From contig OX336393.1 of assembly GCA_946902985.2 (NCBI GenBank), positions 51,395,265 through 51,459,264 of the forward strand: a DNA stretch of 64,000 nucleotides. Reading direction: 5' to 3'. The translations under genes were made by a program, and so were the position numbers. Shown piece by piece: positions 21,641 through 32,586 of this stretch (position 1 is its first letter; every line of letters begins with the position of its first letter). This DNA is from Meconema thalassinum (lineage: Eukaryota; Arthropoda; Insecta; Orthoptera; Tettigoniidae). The notes beneath the pieces were generated by a model. That model was not told where the DNA came from. It searched no databases and saw only the letters and a list, made by a program, of their open reading frames with translations.

Positions 21641-22814
21641 TTTGTTTGCATGTGGATTTGTCTGATGATGTGCATATAAGTTCACTAAGCCTCGGACGTA
21701 TAGAGTAATAGGGTGTAAGAGTCACCTAAAGGAATGTTACATTCAAAGATCCGGTCCGTCAAGATGAACGGGCTGATTGGACACCAAATGACAGTTCAGT
21801 AGTTTGCGTGAAGCATTTCCTTTAAAGCAACGTAAAGTAGTTAGGGAAATGTAGTTATTTCTCTAACCTGTCTGATTGCTTCACAGCGGAGCATTTGGGT
21901 AACTCGATAAAAGGGAATGCTAGATTCAATCCTGAACCCGTGCCTCTTATATGTACCTCCGTGAGAGAGCTGAGTTCTTAAATGAAGACTTGCACACACA
22001 ACTCTGAAAGGGATAGCAGCCTCTAAAATAAATATAAACGGATCTTTTCATGCATTTTTTCTGGTAGATAATGTCATACCCAATTCAGGAAATGACCGTG
22101 GTTTGCAAATGAATGCACACAACATAGACTACACAACAGACAGATATAACCACATGGGAGGTAGATTTATGGGATATAACACTCCCAACTTAAGTCTGAT
22201 TTGTCATTCCCACTCTATAGGCGGCCCTAGAACCAACAATTAAATCTGTACCGGTGCTTAGACTATATTCCTACGCTCTTAGACAGAAGCGATAATAAAA
22301 CTAGCATTTTCATAATTATTTCCGTTTTACTCCAACATCACCTCATATTCGTTTACTGTATGCAGATAAAAATGAGTGTCATTAAACGATACAAACCAAT
22401 ACTTAAGAGCCAGAGGCATTTAGGCCTATGGAATAGAGTAAACGGTTTGGTAGTTTAAGCGATATTCTTATCAAGGAAATTATGATTACATCGTACTATA
22501 CGCGCTTGAGGAGGTACTACCCGTTTGAGATACGAGTGCTGGCGGCCAAATTGAGAACTAATCTTTATTTAGTTGTCAGCTTGCACTGTTGACAGGCAGA
22601 GTAGTTTATGGCTCAGCTCCAGTCATTATTGTCCTCTCCGTGGTGATATGTGCTCTTGTTACGCTTAGCAAAGCTAGACTTATGTGGACACTGTCCTCCG
22701 TCACCGCTGTGTCCCCCTCAAGGCTCCAACTGCTACAATAACACAGCCAAAGCCACTGCTCTCATCCCGTGCGCCACGGTCTTCTTTACAGAGGGCTATG
22801 ATAAGTAGTAAGGA
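21641..22814. other. Unassigned sequence
   Basis: No gene, SINE head or tandem repeat was recognised. Confidence 0.3.
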
Positions 22815-23005
22815 AGCTTGTAGTTTAACGTGTCCGTTAATCTCGCGATCATGAGCCACGAGACCTCCTTTTTACGTAGAATCCGAACCACAGAAGACAT
22901 GGCATTTCACTTTGAAAAACTCACATGCAATGGCCGAAAATAAAACCCAGTCCACCCTGATGAGAGGCCAACAGCTTGACCGCTGCGCCACCACACCCCC
23001 AGACG
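22815..23005 (-). repeat. Decayed tRNA-derived SINE
   Basis: Minus strand: a good box A, GTGGCGCAGCGGTCAAGC (about 22977-22994), followed by a degraded box B region (GACTGGGTTTTATTTT). It ends among CGTAAAAAGGAGGTCTCGTG. Confidence 0.55.
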
Positions 23006-25366
23006 GCAATGGTAGGTGCCTTGGGACTTGAAATTAGATACTGAACCCGAATACCGCATAGTCATGGCCTATATCCGCAAAGATAGAAAAGGATTGTAGG
23101 GAGGTCGATACCCAGCCAGGTTAACCAACACTACCCTACTAGGATAATGACTAGGGAACCCTCGATGCATACCGGCCATGCAACAACACTACCGATTAGT
23201 TACACATTTACAAAGAAAATAAACTATTCTAAACACAAAATGGTAGGACGAGAATCTCGGATCTCGGGTGTGAACGGTGAAAGTTGAGACTAACATGAAT
23301 TCTAGTAACTAATTCGCAGTATTATCGCATGTCGATTGCAAGAATGAAATGATGATCAGATTTATCAAAAACGAACAGGCAAACAAAAACTAGTGCCTGG
23401 GATTTATTTCCAAACAAATACAAATAAGCAAAATAATAATCCCTATCACCATTAAAATAGATAAACAAGTTAAAATTAACTGGTACACACGTCAGATAGT
23501 TCAACTATCTGTAGAATAAATGTTTCTGAACATGCTCGTCACAACAATATAGTAATATTAAGTTTCACAAAATGTTAACGTACTTGACAGTCACCCTGTG
23601 GCTACGTCATTGAAATAGTCTGATTAAAATCAGCTGTTCATTCATAAAAATGAAGTTAACATTTCAAAAACCCTACATTATACACGGGCGTACGTAAAAT
23701 GTAACTATCCACTCTAATAATACTGTTATAAATTATAAATGGTTTAAATATTTACATTATCTACAGTTCTCGTGCTTCACACGGTTTAAAAATGTGCTAT
23801 TAACACTATCAGTCGCGATCTGACAGCTTCATAGTGTCTCTGTTACATAAACAGTTCATTGAACAATGTTTCAACGAACGATCAAATTCTCAGGTACTTC
23901 TAGAGGTATGTCATAATAAATAAGCCTGAGTATCAAAACTTAGGTTAAATACAGCTTAGAATCTCGTATCAATAAATAAAAGAATAGGATAAAGATCGAT
24001 GCGAAACTACTTAAAAACTCTATACATTGCGTGGATCATATACAAATACTCTCAGACATAAACAATTCAAACATTTAACCTTTGTGTTAGCGCTTTTTAC
24101 TCATCCTGTAACAATTCGTTGCTCCACATAGCAATATATTCCTTCCTTCCACAATACAGTGAACAATACTTATCAATGGCGTCTTACTACGCTCCAAACA
24201 TGTCATACTTCCTTCCTTTCCTCTCCATGAACAATCTTCACAACTCCGCACGGCATTACTTCCATAAAAAAAATCTTGCTACACACTTGTAGAAGAATTA
24301 GTTATTTTACTAGGTAACTACGCTAGAGTATGTTACCATTCAGAATGCACTCCTAACTCTCAACTCCTGTCTAAATTATTAAACCTCGTGCATCAAATAA
24401 CAACAATTACATGTTCGTTCACATTAATACAATTCACAAAGTATTTCTTATTCCTTTCATTAGCGCTATTCGTTCTCTTTGATCCATAATAAACTTGTTC
24501 TTCCACGTTACCAAACGTTAACAATGTTAATTTGTAGTTCGCTCGTCTTTTAGTTGTTAGTAAAAATAAATATATATCCTCACGCTTCTGGTGTACATTT
24601 AAATATATGAACAATTCATATTTAAGTTGTTTTTAACATACTAGACCGCAGGTAGACTAACATATCTCCTGATCTTTTTATCTCAGTTAAACAATGTTTA
24701 TACTTTTAATTGTTGATAAATATAGGCATCATTTGACCTCAATTGTCACTACCATGATCCTAATTTATAATGTATATTCGTAGTATCAATAGTCCAAGAC
24801 TATTTAGTTGTCTAATAAGTTGTATTCCGCTATTGGAATTTCATAACATTCAAATTGTTATAAAGAAATATATCAGATGTATATTAACATCGTAATGTTT
24901 GTTACATGGAATTATAGCATCTCACAATAATGTTTTACTTGATAACAATGCATTATAGACATATAAGTGTATACTTTCGCTGTTACGCATAGAAATTGTT
25001 AATAACAATTGTAATGTTTAAATGTTCTTACAATTTGTCATTATTGACGCTCTTCTCTCCAAAATGCAATGTAATCGAATAATCGAATAATCTCTTTGAG
25101 ACACCAAATAAACAAATAGTCGAATAATCAAAGCATTATCGAAGCATTCCTTTTATAAAACGAGTATCGTTTGAAAGTGAGGGTCATACAACGTTTCCTT
25201 CAGAATAAAAAATACGAGAAACGCAAATTAAATAACGTCTTAAACGACACACGAAGACGTATCAAAAATTACAATGAAACTCTAAAATTTAAGCTATTAA
25301 AAACAAAGAATAAAGATAAGAATTTCTACAAATGAAGTTGGTCACTCCAAAAATGGATTTCTACTC
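23006..25366. other. Long AT-rich unassigned region
   Basis: Strongly AT-rich with only short chance frames. No protein family, tRNA or tandem array was recognised. A small perfect hairpin (9-bp arms, CAGATAGTT/AACTATCTG, 23493-23511) is present. Confidence 0.35.
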
Positions 25367-25852
25367 TTACAGCAAAACTACAGATAATAGATCAAACGGT
25401 TGTTCTACCTTGAGACGTCTTCTACAGCCAAGGAATACCTCTATCAGCTGCTCTTGATATTCCGTTGAAACTGCCATTGCTCGCCTCCATGTGAAACCAG
25501 TTACAGCCAAGCACGTGCAAATCAGCTGCGGGCGACCCCATCTCACACGGCCTGCAATCACCTGCTCTGCGTCTCGGCTGGAGTTGTTAACGGTGAATCT
25601 GCCATCTTCACGGCCAGCGGCCTGGGAACTGCGTTTCTTGGTTCGTCTGGCAGCAAACGGTCTTCTGCTTCTTATCTCTGTCCTGCAGACTGGTCTCGCC
25701 ATCGTAGATCCGCAAGTCCTGAGTTGACATCTCATCCTGGTGATGTTGGACATCTTGCTTGTAGTGTAGAAACTCATATTGGAATACTGCAAGTTGTCGC
25801 GCAGTTGTAGCTGTGTCGATCCTTGATTTTCCAAGTCACTCTGACTTCCCAA
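25367..25852 (-). CDS. Uncharacterised ORF, 161 codons, basic
   Basis: This frame stands out because it lies in a GC-richer island within AT-rich DNA. The product is basic, with clusters such as RRPFAARRTKKRS and GRVRWGRPQ, and has no recognised domain. No splice sites or promoter could be tied to it. It may be a single exon, a decayed element or chance. Confidence 0.2.
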   Translation of the reverse strand: MGSQSDLENQGSTQLQLRDNLQYSNMSFYTTSKMSNITRMRCQLRTCGSTMARPVCRTEIRSRRPFAARRTKKRSSQAAGREDGRFTVNNSSRDAEQVIAGRVRWGRPQLICTCLAVTGFTWRRAMAVSTEYQEQLIEVFLGCRRRLKVEQPFDLLSVVLL

Positions 25853-26870
25853 TCCATGGTATAGGTTAACCTCCTTTCATTTTATTTAGTTCTCCATAAT
25901 ATTCTCTTCAGTAGACATAGAATAAGCTTTTCCTTCCTGACTTAATTTCACTGTCATCATGTAGACTGTAATGTAGACGGTGATGAAATAATGCTGAATT
26001 ATACAGTTGAATTCGTTGTAGCAATATCGTAGCTTGCAATAAACAATGCTGTTTGTTATTGCTTCTCTGGAAAGTGCTGTTTATAAGCGAAGACTCGTTC
26101 TAATGATGTTATACTTTTATAAACGCTGGTCTCTCCAATATTAATGTGATTTCATTTCGCCGGCTCCTCTTCTGAACATCCCCGGCGATCCCTTGGTCGT
26201 TCGATAGTACAACGGTGCTTGTCGACCGGGCTTATGTTGCGTGCAATAAATGCTTCTCTTCTGTGCGCGTGCTTCAAACGCGTCCACTTGTGTCCAGTCG
26301 CTGTGAGAGAGTCCTGACACGCTTCTCTCCTCGGCGGCGCGTGTCACTGCTAGCCTAGCTTAGCTAGCCTCACACACTGTATATTAATAGAAATATTCTT
26401 ATATTTGCTCTATTATTCAATAATTTATATTTCTTTTCAACCAAATAAATTTCTTATTGCATTCTACACTTGTAGATGTGTTTATTTCGCTTTATATTTG
26501 CCAAATTTATATAAAAGCGATTCCCTCAAAAATTATGTGCTTTTATTTGATTGGCTGTTGAATTATTCGGATAAAGGCTCCTGGGTCTAACCTCGTATCC
26601 ACGGGTCGTCTGCATCGCTTTGTTAAGATAACCTTTCTAACCAAAACTGGTTTTCTAGTGCCAAACATGAAGCTTTGTACAATTTCCAGCTTCCAATGAT
26701 CGAACTCCTCCTTAGTTAAAATCTCATTCACCAGAATATTTCCAAATAATAAATTCCTCAAAATACTTTAAAATTCTCCAAAATACTTTCGTTATGCTTC
26801 ATTTGCATCCCATAATACATATACTATTTATTAAATTATTTTAATTTCAAATTTCAAATTTTTCCCTCCA
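25853..26870. other. AT-rich unassigned region
   Basis: Includes a GC-rich patch at about 26150-26375 ending in GCTAGCCTAGCTTAGCTAGC, a local palindromic cluster. No gene was recognised. Confidence 0.3.
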
Positions 26871-26974
26871 ATGGTGCACAAGTCGTTCGAACCTCGGCTC
26901 GGTCAAAGGTCCTAAGCTGGGCTGAATTCGAGTTCAGTACGATCCTGGAATTTGCTTGGACGGAGTGTAGAAAT

Positions 26975-27000
26975 GCCGCAGGGGGGGGGGGGAAGGGGGT
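26975..27000 (+). repeat. Homopolymer G run
   Basis: An uninterrupted run of about twelve G at 26981-26992, followed by AA and GGGGG. It lies in a SINE-like segment with a minus-strand box B (GGGTTCGATTCCC, about 27034-27046). Confidence 0.7.
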
Positions 27001-27059
27001 ACCCTAAATTCAGGATGGTCGCTGTCAGCTCTGGGAATCGAACCCTCGTTCTCCAAACT

Positions 27060-27290
27060 TTTAGCCAACTCCCAGCATTTGCCTGGAATGCAGCCAAAAT
27101 AAATCATAAACGCCTATTGACGTCAAATCGCCAGGTGAAAAACTAAAGGAAGTATGAGACTTTTGCTACTGAGGAATCATAATAACCAGTGATGGACGAA
27201 ACAAAGAGGATATAAAAAGTAGCTTGACTCAGGCGAGGAAAGCATTTTTTAGAGAGAAAAGAAAGTTGACATCAAATAATAATGTTGTTG
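27060..27290 (+). pseudogene. LINE reverse-transcriptase fragment, plus strand, left half
   Basis: Degenerate reading DVKSPGEKLKEV, then TSDGRNKEDIKSSLTQARKA, breaking off after KRKLTSN near 27275. The same segment occurs at 32370-32586. The protein continues with KTFVWIVALYESETWTFG at 28060, so the minus-strand LINE at 27291-28040 interrupts it. Confidence 0.75.
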
Positions 27291-28040
27291 ATTGAGTCTT
27301 CAGTTTTTTGACTGGTTTGATACTGCTCGCTATGCCTCCCTGTCCTGAGCTAATCGTTTCATCTCTACATAGTTACCACACCCTACATCCGAGGCAATCT
27401 GTTTAACATATTCTACCCTTGGTCTACCCCTACAGTTGTTGTCCTCGACCCTTCCTTCCGTAACTAAGCTTGCTATTCCTGGGTGTCTTAGTGTGTGTCC
27501 TACCAACCTATCTCTTCTCTTCATTAGCAGTCGCCAGAAACATCTCTCCTCTCCCAATCGTCGTAATACCTCTTCATTTGTAACCCTATCTGCCCTTCTG
27601 ATCTTCATCATTCTCCTGTAACACCACGTTTCAAATGCTTCAATTCGCCTCTTTTCTGCCGCACCAATAGTCCAAGTTTTACTTCCATACAGCGCCACGC
27701 TCCAGACAAAAGTCTTCAAAAATGACTTCCTAACACCTAAATCTATATTCGATGTTAACAGATTCCTTTTCTGTAGAAATGCTTTCCTTACCTGTGCTAA
27801 CCTACTCTTTGCTTCGTCCATCACTGGCTATTTTGCTTCCTAAGTAACAGAAGTATCCTACTTCCTTTAGTTTTTCACCTGCCAATTTGATGTCCATAGA
27901 GGATTCTGATTTATTTCGACTGCATTCCAATATTTTTGTTTTACATTTATTAATTTTCATCGTGAATTCTTTCCTCAAGACGGAGTTCATACCATTCAAA
28001 AACTAATTCAAATCCTCAGGCGTGTCGGCCAAGATGACTA
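27291..28040 (-). pseudogene. LINE reverse-transcriptase fragment, minus strand, nested
   Basis: Minus strand reads MKINKCKTKILEC, LAGEKLKEVGYFCYLGSKI, then in another frame KSRLAQVRKAFLQKRNLLTS, WTIGAAEKRRIEAFE, CYRRMMKIRRADRV, LVGHTLRHP and CRGRPRVEYVKQI. One frameshift near 27810 separates the halves. It lacks the catalytic region and ends at about 27291 in AAAACTGAAGACTCAATCAA. A close relative lies at 37010-37635. Confidence 0.85.
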
Positions 28041-28262
28041 TGTATTATAAAAACATTTTTGAAAACCTTTGTCTGGATCGTGGCACTCTATGAAAGTGAA
28101 ACTTGGACTTTTGGTGTGACAGAAAATACGAGAATAGAAGCAGTCGAAATGTGGTGTTACAGGACAATGAAAATCACATGCGTAGATAGAGTAATAAATG
28201 AAGTGGTATTAAGAAGAGTGGGAGAGGAGAGATGTTTTAGGCGACTAGGTGGATCTTAAAGC
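28041..28262 (+). pseudogene. LINE reverse-transcriptase fragment, plus strand, right half
   Basis: Continues the plus-strand LINE interrupted at 27290: KTFVWIVALYESETWTFG, NTRIEAVEMWCYRTMKI, VDRVINEVVLRRVGEERCF. It stops abruptly at 28258. Confidence 0.8.
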
Positions 28263-28715
28263 ACACAGCTACGCTGCAGGTTATTTAGCAGGCATCTATG
28301 GGTGCCCTCAGCCAATCGGTTGGCCATACTGCAGGTGTGCCACATTAATTGATGTCGAACTAACTCAAAGCGCGGAATGTGGCAGCTGAAATGCAGCATA
28401 ACACTTGGAAGTGATGAACTGCTGTTCGCCTAAAGACCAGAACGGAATGTATTTGCGTTAGACAAACACACAATTCCTCGTATGTTAATTAAATTCTCAA
28501 GGACGACGTATGAGTCTAGGTGTGCAAGCTCACTTGACAGAGTTGCAAAGTCTTAGCCAGCTCATTAGGTACTGCAAGAGCAAGTAACCAACTGTTCTAA
28601 GTTGTTCGTCTGTCACAGGTTTGTAGTGACAGTGAACTATGTGGGGTCACCGCGCTTTGACTCGTAGTTCCAAACATTGATATATTGACCTGAACGTTTA
28701 CAGTAATTCAGTTTG
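28263..28715. other. Unassigned sequence
   Basis: No gene or repeat boundary was recognised. Confidence 0.3.
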
Positions 28716-28719
28716 AACA

Positions 28720-29315
28720 GAGCTGGGTTGTTGATTTCCGTGTATCTAATGGCATATGTTTGCTGCCTCCATAACGTGGTTATATCAACACCAGCATTCA
28801 CTAAAATTGTCGGTGAAATCGTACGAAAGCAATGTCCTGTGTAGAAATTGGAGTTGAGGACATGGTACAGTGCTATTTCTTTTCCCACATTCCCCAGTTT
28901 ATTTATGCAAACATTTTGGACGGTGCACACTCTTCATGTCGGTAATTTATATAGGCTAGAAGGATGGTGTGTTACAATCTTCTGGATGTAGATTCCTAAA
29001 TTTCTTGCACATTTCATAGTATTTTCCTGTTACCGTAAAGGTTCGTGCTCATTTTGTTTTTGTGTTTTGGATTGTAACTACAATGGTTGATACGATATCT
29101 ATTGTCAACTTTCAAATCATGTAATTCCTGTCCCATGTGTTGGATTTTGAGTGTACGTGTGAAGCTATTCTTACCTAATTGGTCACACAACTGTTTCGTA
29201 ATGAAAAATCTTGAGCTCTGATTGGTGGAGAAACTATATCATAATGAAAACTTATACTATAATGAGCCTCATTATAATACAGTTTTCTGGCATATAATAT
29301 TTACATTTCGCATGT
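28720..29315 (+). repeat. Dispersed repeat, copy 1 of a direct pair
   Basis: Shares long stretches with 29865-30265: GTGTAGAAATTGGAGTTG, GGTACAGTGCTATTT, TTCAAATCATGTAATTC, TACCTAATTGGT and ATACAGTTTTCTG.CATATAATATTTACAT. Unclassified. Confidence 0.75.
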
Positions 29316-29864
29316 TCGAACATAATAGTACATTATGCAACGAGACTATAATGGCAATAATTAATACACGAGTATGTTTATAAAACGAGCGTAGCGAGTT
29401 ATATAATTTGCATACCAGTGTCCTAATTTCCATTATAGGTGAGTTGCATACGACTGTTTATGTTCGACGATAATTATAACTTTATTATATGTTCTGGCAT
29501 TAATATTCAAAAATATTTGTCGAGATTTTGTCGGTTGAATTCTTTTCCTTGAGAATTGTATGGGCTCAGCATTTGATCTCTACCCAATAACGAATCCCAA
29601 AGCTTTGAAACATTGTTCATCCTGAAGTAGCACCAACAGATAGCGCACAGGTACTATGTTGGATCACTTGTTATTTTGGTCAAATTACCCAAAATAGGCT
29701 GTTACAAACGCTTCAAAATTAAAATGTATCGTATTATCAACTAGTTATTCTTCAATTTCGTGGCGTAGGGAATGTCAACGGAAGGCAAATCAGTGGAGTC
29801 CTAACTAGAACAGTCATGACATCTGGCGGGAAAGTTTCGCATAAAAAATCCATTTACTGAACAG

Positions 29865-30265
29865 AGAGCTGGATTAATTTCCGTGGAACTAATGTCATAT
29901 GCATGCTTCCTCCGTGACGTTCTGATGTGTTTATGTCAACGAATGTAAGGCAATATGTGTAGAAATTGGAGTTGCGGATATTAAGGTACAGTGCTATTTA
30001 TTTTGCAATATTGCCAGTTTGTTTATGCAGTGTAACTACAATGGTAGATCGAATATGGGCTACATTGTTAACCTTCAAATCATGTAATTCATGCACGACA
30101 TGTTGCATTTTGAGCGCATGTGCGAAGCTATCCTTACCTAATTGGTTAATGAATGAAAATATTGCGTTCTATTTGGTGGGAGAAACTGTGTTATAATGAA
30201 AAGTAGTACTTTAATGACCCCCATTATGATACAGTTTTCTGACATATAATATTTACATATCGACA
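29865..30265 (+). repeat. Dispersed repeat, copy 2 of a direct pair
   Basis: Diverged direct copy of 28720-29315, shorter in the middle by roughly 100 bp or more. The spacing and length difference make a matched LTR pair unlikely. Confidence 0.75.
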
Positions 30266-30584
30266 TCGTCGATCATTTAAAAAAATAACTAACAGAGAAC
30301 CTTAAGGAAAATTAACCAACACAGTTGGTACAATGTGAGGAGACCAAAGCGAAATGTCACACTATACACATGTGTCAAGGAAGAGCATTTTGCTCTCTCT
30401 AATGGCTCTTTTCTTTCATCATACACGTTTCCAACAGCCTATTAGTATGACCTTAGTGCCTTTCCCACTTTTACCCGAGTTATGTATCACATGCACAGGG
30501 CTTACAGCTACAATGTCCGAAGTTGTAGCATGACTACATGTAGCAAATCTACTGCCAAAAGTTGAGAACTCGAAACAACATCCT

Positions 30585-31235
30585 CCAAAAACTATGTGGA
30601 AATACGTGGGGATGTACAGCAACCACCTTGCGTTCTTCAGCCTTGGATTAAGTGTATTCAAGGCTTGTTGACACCCTACTCAATACCACAATGCGCACCA
30701 TATCTGGTGCAATCACATCTACTCTAGTTCATTGGCTTCCACTGCTAACCAATATAATGCCACCAGATCTACACCGATCTAATGCCCCTATGAAGGAATT
30801 CCACAAGATCTCCAGGAATCCTAGTCTACCCGTAGATAATGACCTGCCACTTTTGAGTCTTAAAAGACTACAATCACGCCATCAAACTCTGTGTGATGCT
30901 GCTCACGTGGCTGCTAGGGATTTTTAAAATCTCTTAATGAATGGAAATGTCGGTGGGAAGCAGCAACAGATATGCGCCAGCATACCTTCTTCTCAAGTCC
31001 CAGATGTCCAAGTGGATTCCACCTGTCACGTAACACCTGGACTGCCCTGAACAGAATCAGAACAGGACATGTCTGTGCAGAGACGGTCTTCGCAAGCTAC
31101 GCAATTCAGACTGTGACTGCGGAGCTCCACACCAGACTATTCATCACATTGTCACGGTGATGAAGCGGACTTCCTGTTGGTAACTCCAGATGCTGTACGC
31201 TGGATTGAAAATCTAGATATTTTCAGTAAATGTTG
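30585..31235 (+). pseudogene. Jockey-like LINE reverse-transcriptase C-terminal fragment
   Basis: Reads KLCGNTWGC near 30588-30614, VDTLLNTTMRTISGAITSTL then VHWLPLLTNIMPPDLHR (30664-30774), and after a frame change TWTALNRIRTGHVCAE (31038-31085) and a Cys/His-rich end with HTRLFITLS. This order is the C-terminal thumb and zinc-knuckle region of Jockey-type elements. At least one stop (30925-30927) and one frameshift make it non-functional. Confidence 0.82.
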
Positions 31236-31308
31236 CGAAACACAAATTACTTTGTTTCTCTTATGTAAATATATATATATATATATTTAACGGTTTATAT
31301 AATTATAT

Positions 31309-31905
31309 ACTAGCTACCCACCCCGGCTTCGCCCGGGAACAGTTATGAATGCATTACGTGATAAGCGCTTTTTTTTTTCGATGTCAATGAACTACGACCT
31401 ATATCCGTTTTACATCTCGGCATGATAGGTCAAAATCACTAACTGGACTATTAATTATATTAACATAGAGATGCATGTGCAACGAATTCATGTCAGACGT
31501 AATTTAAGAATGGCGAGGTGCATGAAACACAAAACCCCCTTCCGTCCAATCTAAGAACACTTATAGTGGGCGATGTATTGAAGATAGAGATATGCTCTCG
31601 CGGATATTTTTGTAGAACTTTTCATGCTGAACAATTCTTACGCTCATAGTATATTGATAACGGTTTGCCCAGTGTAAGCTTAAAAAGCGCACGGACGCCA
31701 GGTTTTCTTTTCGACGTTTTCACAGAAATCGTTACTGCTTGGCTTCCTTTGATCATAAATACATTAATTTTTACAGAAACCTTCGTCGAGATATCCTTTA
31801 CAGAATGGTGAGAACCGCATCAAAATCTATCCTGTGGTTCTCGAGATTACTCGTGTCATCCAAGAATCGGGGACTTTGTTTTATACTAAGTGGAGATTAC
31901 TGATA
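31309..31905 (+). repeat. Dispersed repeat beginning ACTAGC, copy 1
   Basis: Starts ACTAGCTACCCACCCCGGCT then TCGCCCGGGAACAGTTATG and ends near TTTTATACTAAGTGGAGAT. It is colinear with 35847-36660 except for a ~220-bp block absent here. The end (GTGGTTCTCGAGATTACTCG) has the style of the non-coding tails of RTE-like retroposons, but the class is not established. Confidence 0.8.
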
Positions 31906-32039
31906 ATGTCTGTATAAGCCATACGCTCAATAAATAACTGCCAACCTGATGGAGGAGAGCAATGTCTGGGCCAAGGAATACTTTGCTATTCTTAGTGGAT
32001 AACTTAAGGTGGCACCGTGTCCAGGTCAGTGTTATATTT

Positions 32040-32340
32040 TGCTGTTAGCGCCACGATGACTGTGGCGTCGTACTTTGTACCCTATTAACTGATCGTGGGA
32101 ATATTTAAAGTGTGAGAAGAGGTACATCAGCGCTTTGGGTGTGCAGTCAGCAGGTGAGCAGGAAGTGCGGGCGTTATCCTCTGGGCGCGCAACCACATGA
32201 GCTCTCTTCAAGTGCACTTGGTAGTAGAGTGTCTGCTTCGTGAGCTCAGTATCGCTGGTTTGATTTCCTGCCGTGATATTAGGATTTTGAAGCGTGGCTG
32301 AAGCCATGGCACGATATCGGCTCATAAACAATCTCAAGTT
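32040..32340 (+). repeat. Possible SINE
   Basis: A tRNA-like stretch (TGGTAGTAGAGTGTCTGC ... CTGGTTTGATTTCCTGCC, about 32218-32275) could be boxes A and B. No target duplication was found. The minus-strand 101-codon frame here is a shadow. Confidence 0.4.
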
Positions 32341-32586
32341 TTACATTTTGGGGGTGGCCGTGGCCTTAGGTTAGGAAACATCCCAGCATTTGCCTGGAAT
32401 AGAAGTGGAATGCAGCCAAAACAAATCAGAAACGCTTATTGACGTCAAATCGCCAGGTGAACAACTAAAAGAATTAGGAGACTTTTGCTACTGAGGAATC
32501 AAAATAACCAGTGATGGACGAAACAAAGAGGATATATAAAAGGTAGGTTCAATCAGGCGAGGAAGGAATTTTTAGAGAAAAGCAAG
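32341..32586 (+). pseudogene. LINE fragment, left half, interrupted by a monomer-built element
   Basis: Matches 27060-27260 (CCCAGCATTTGCCTGGAAT, GACGTCAAATCGCCAGGTGA, CAGTGATGGACGAAACAAAG). It breaks at GAGAAAAGCAA (32586) and resumes at 33760 with ATGTTGACATCAAATA, which reads LTSNIDSGIRKSFLNTFAWI. Confidence 0.8.

Noticed and set aside
19716..21685. Apparent repeat protein of 34-residue units (up to 436 codons)
   Set aside because: The unit is 102 bp, a multiple of three, and open in several frames; the same segment occurs once in a non-coding dispersed repeat at 13.6 kb.
23493..23511. Perfect 9-bp-arm hairpin as a regulatory site or terminator
   Set aside because: One short hairpin in 2.4 kb of AT-rich DNA is expected by chance and has no context.
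28720..30265. LTR pair of a short retrotransposon
   Set aside because: Copies differ in length and end sequence, and no primer-binding site or coding region lies between them.
32032..32337. 101-codon minus-strand ORF
   Set aside because: It overlaps a SINE-like segment in the opposite strand and has no recognised domain.
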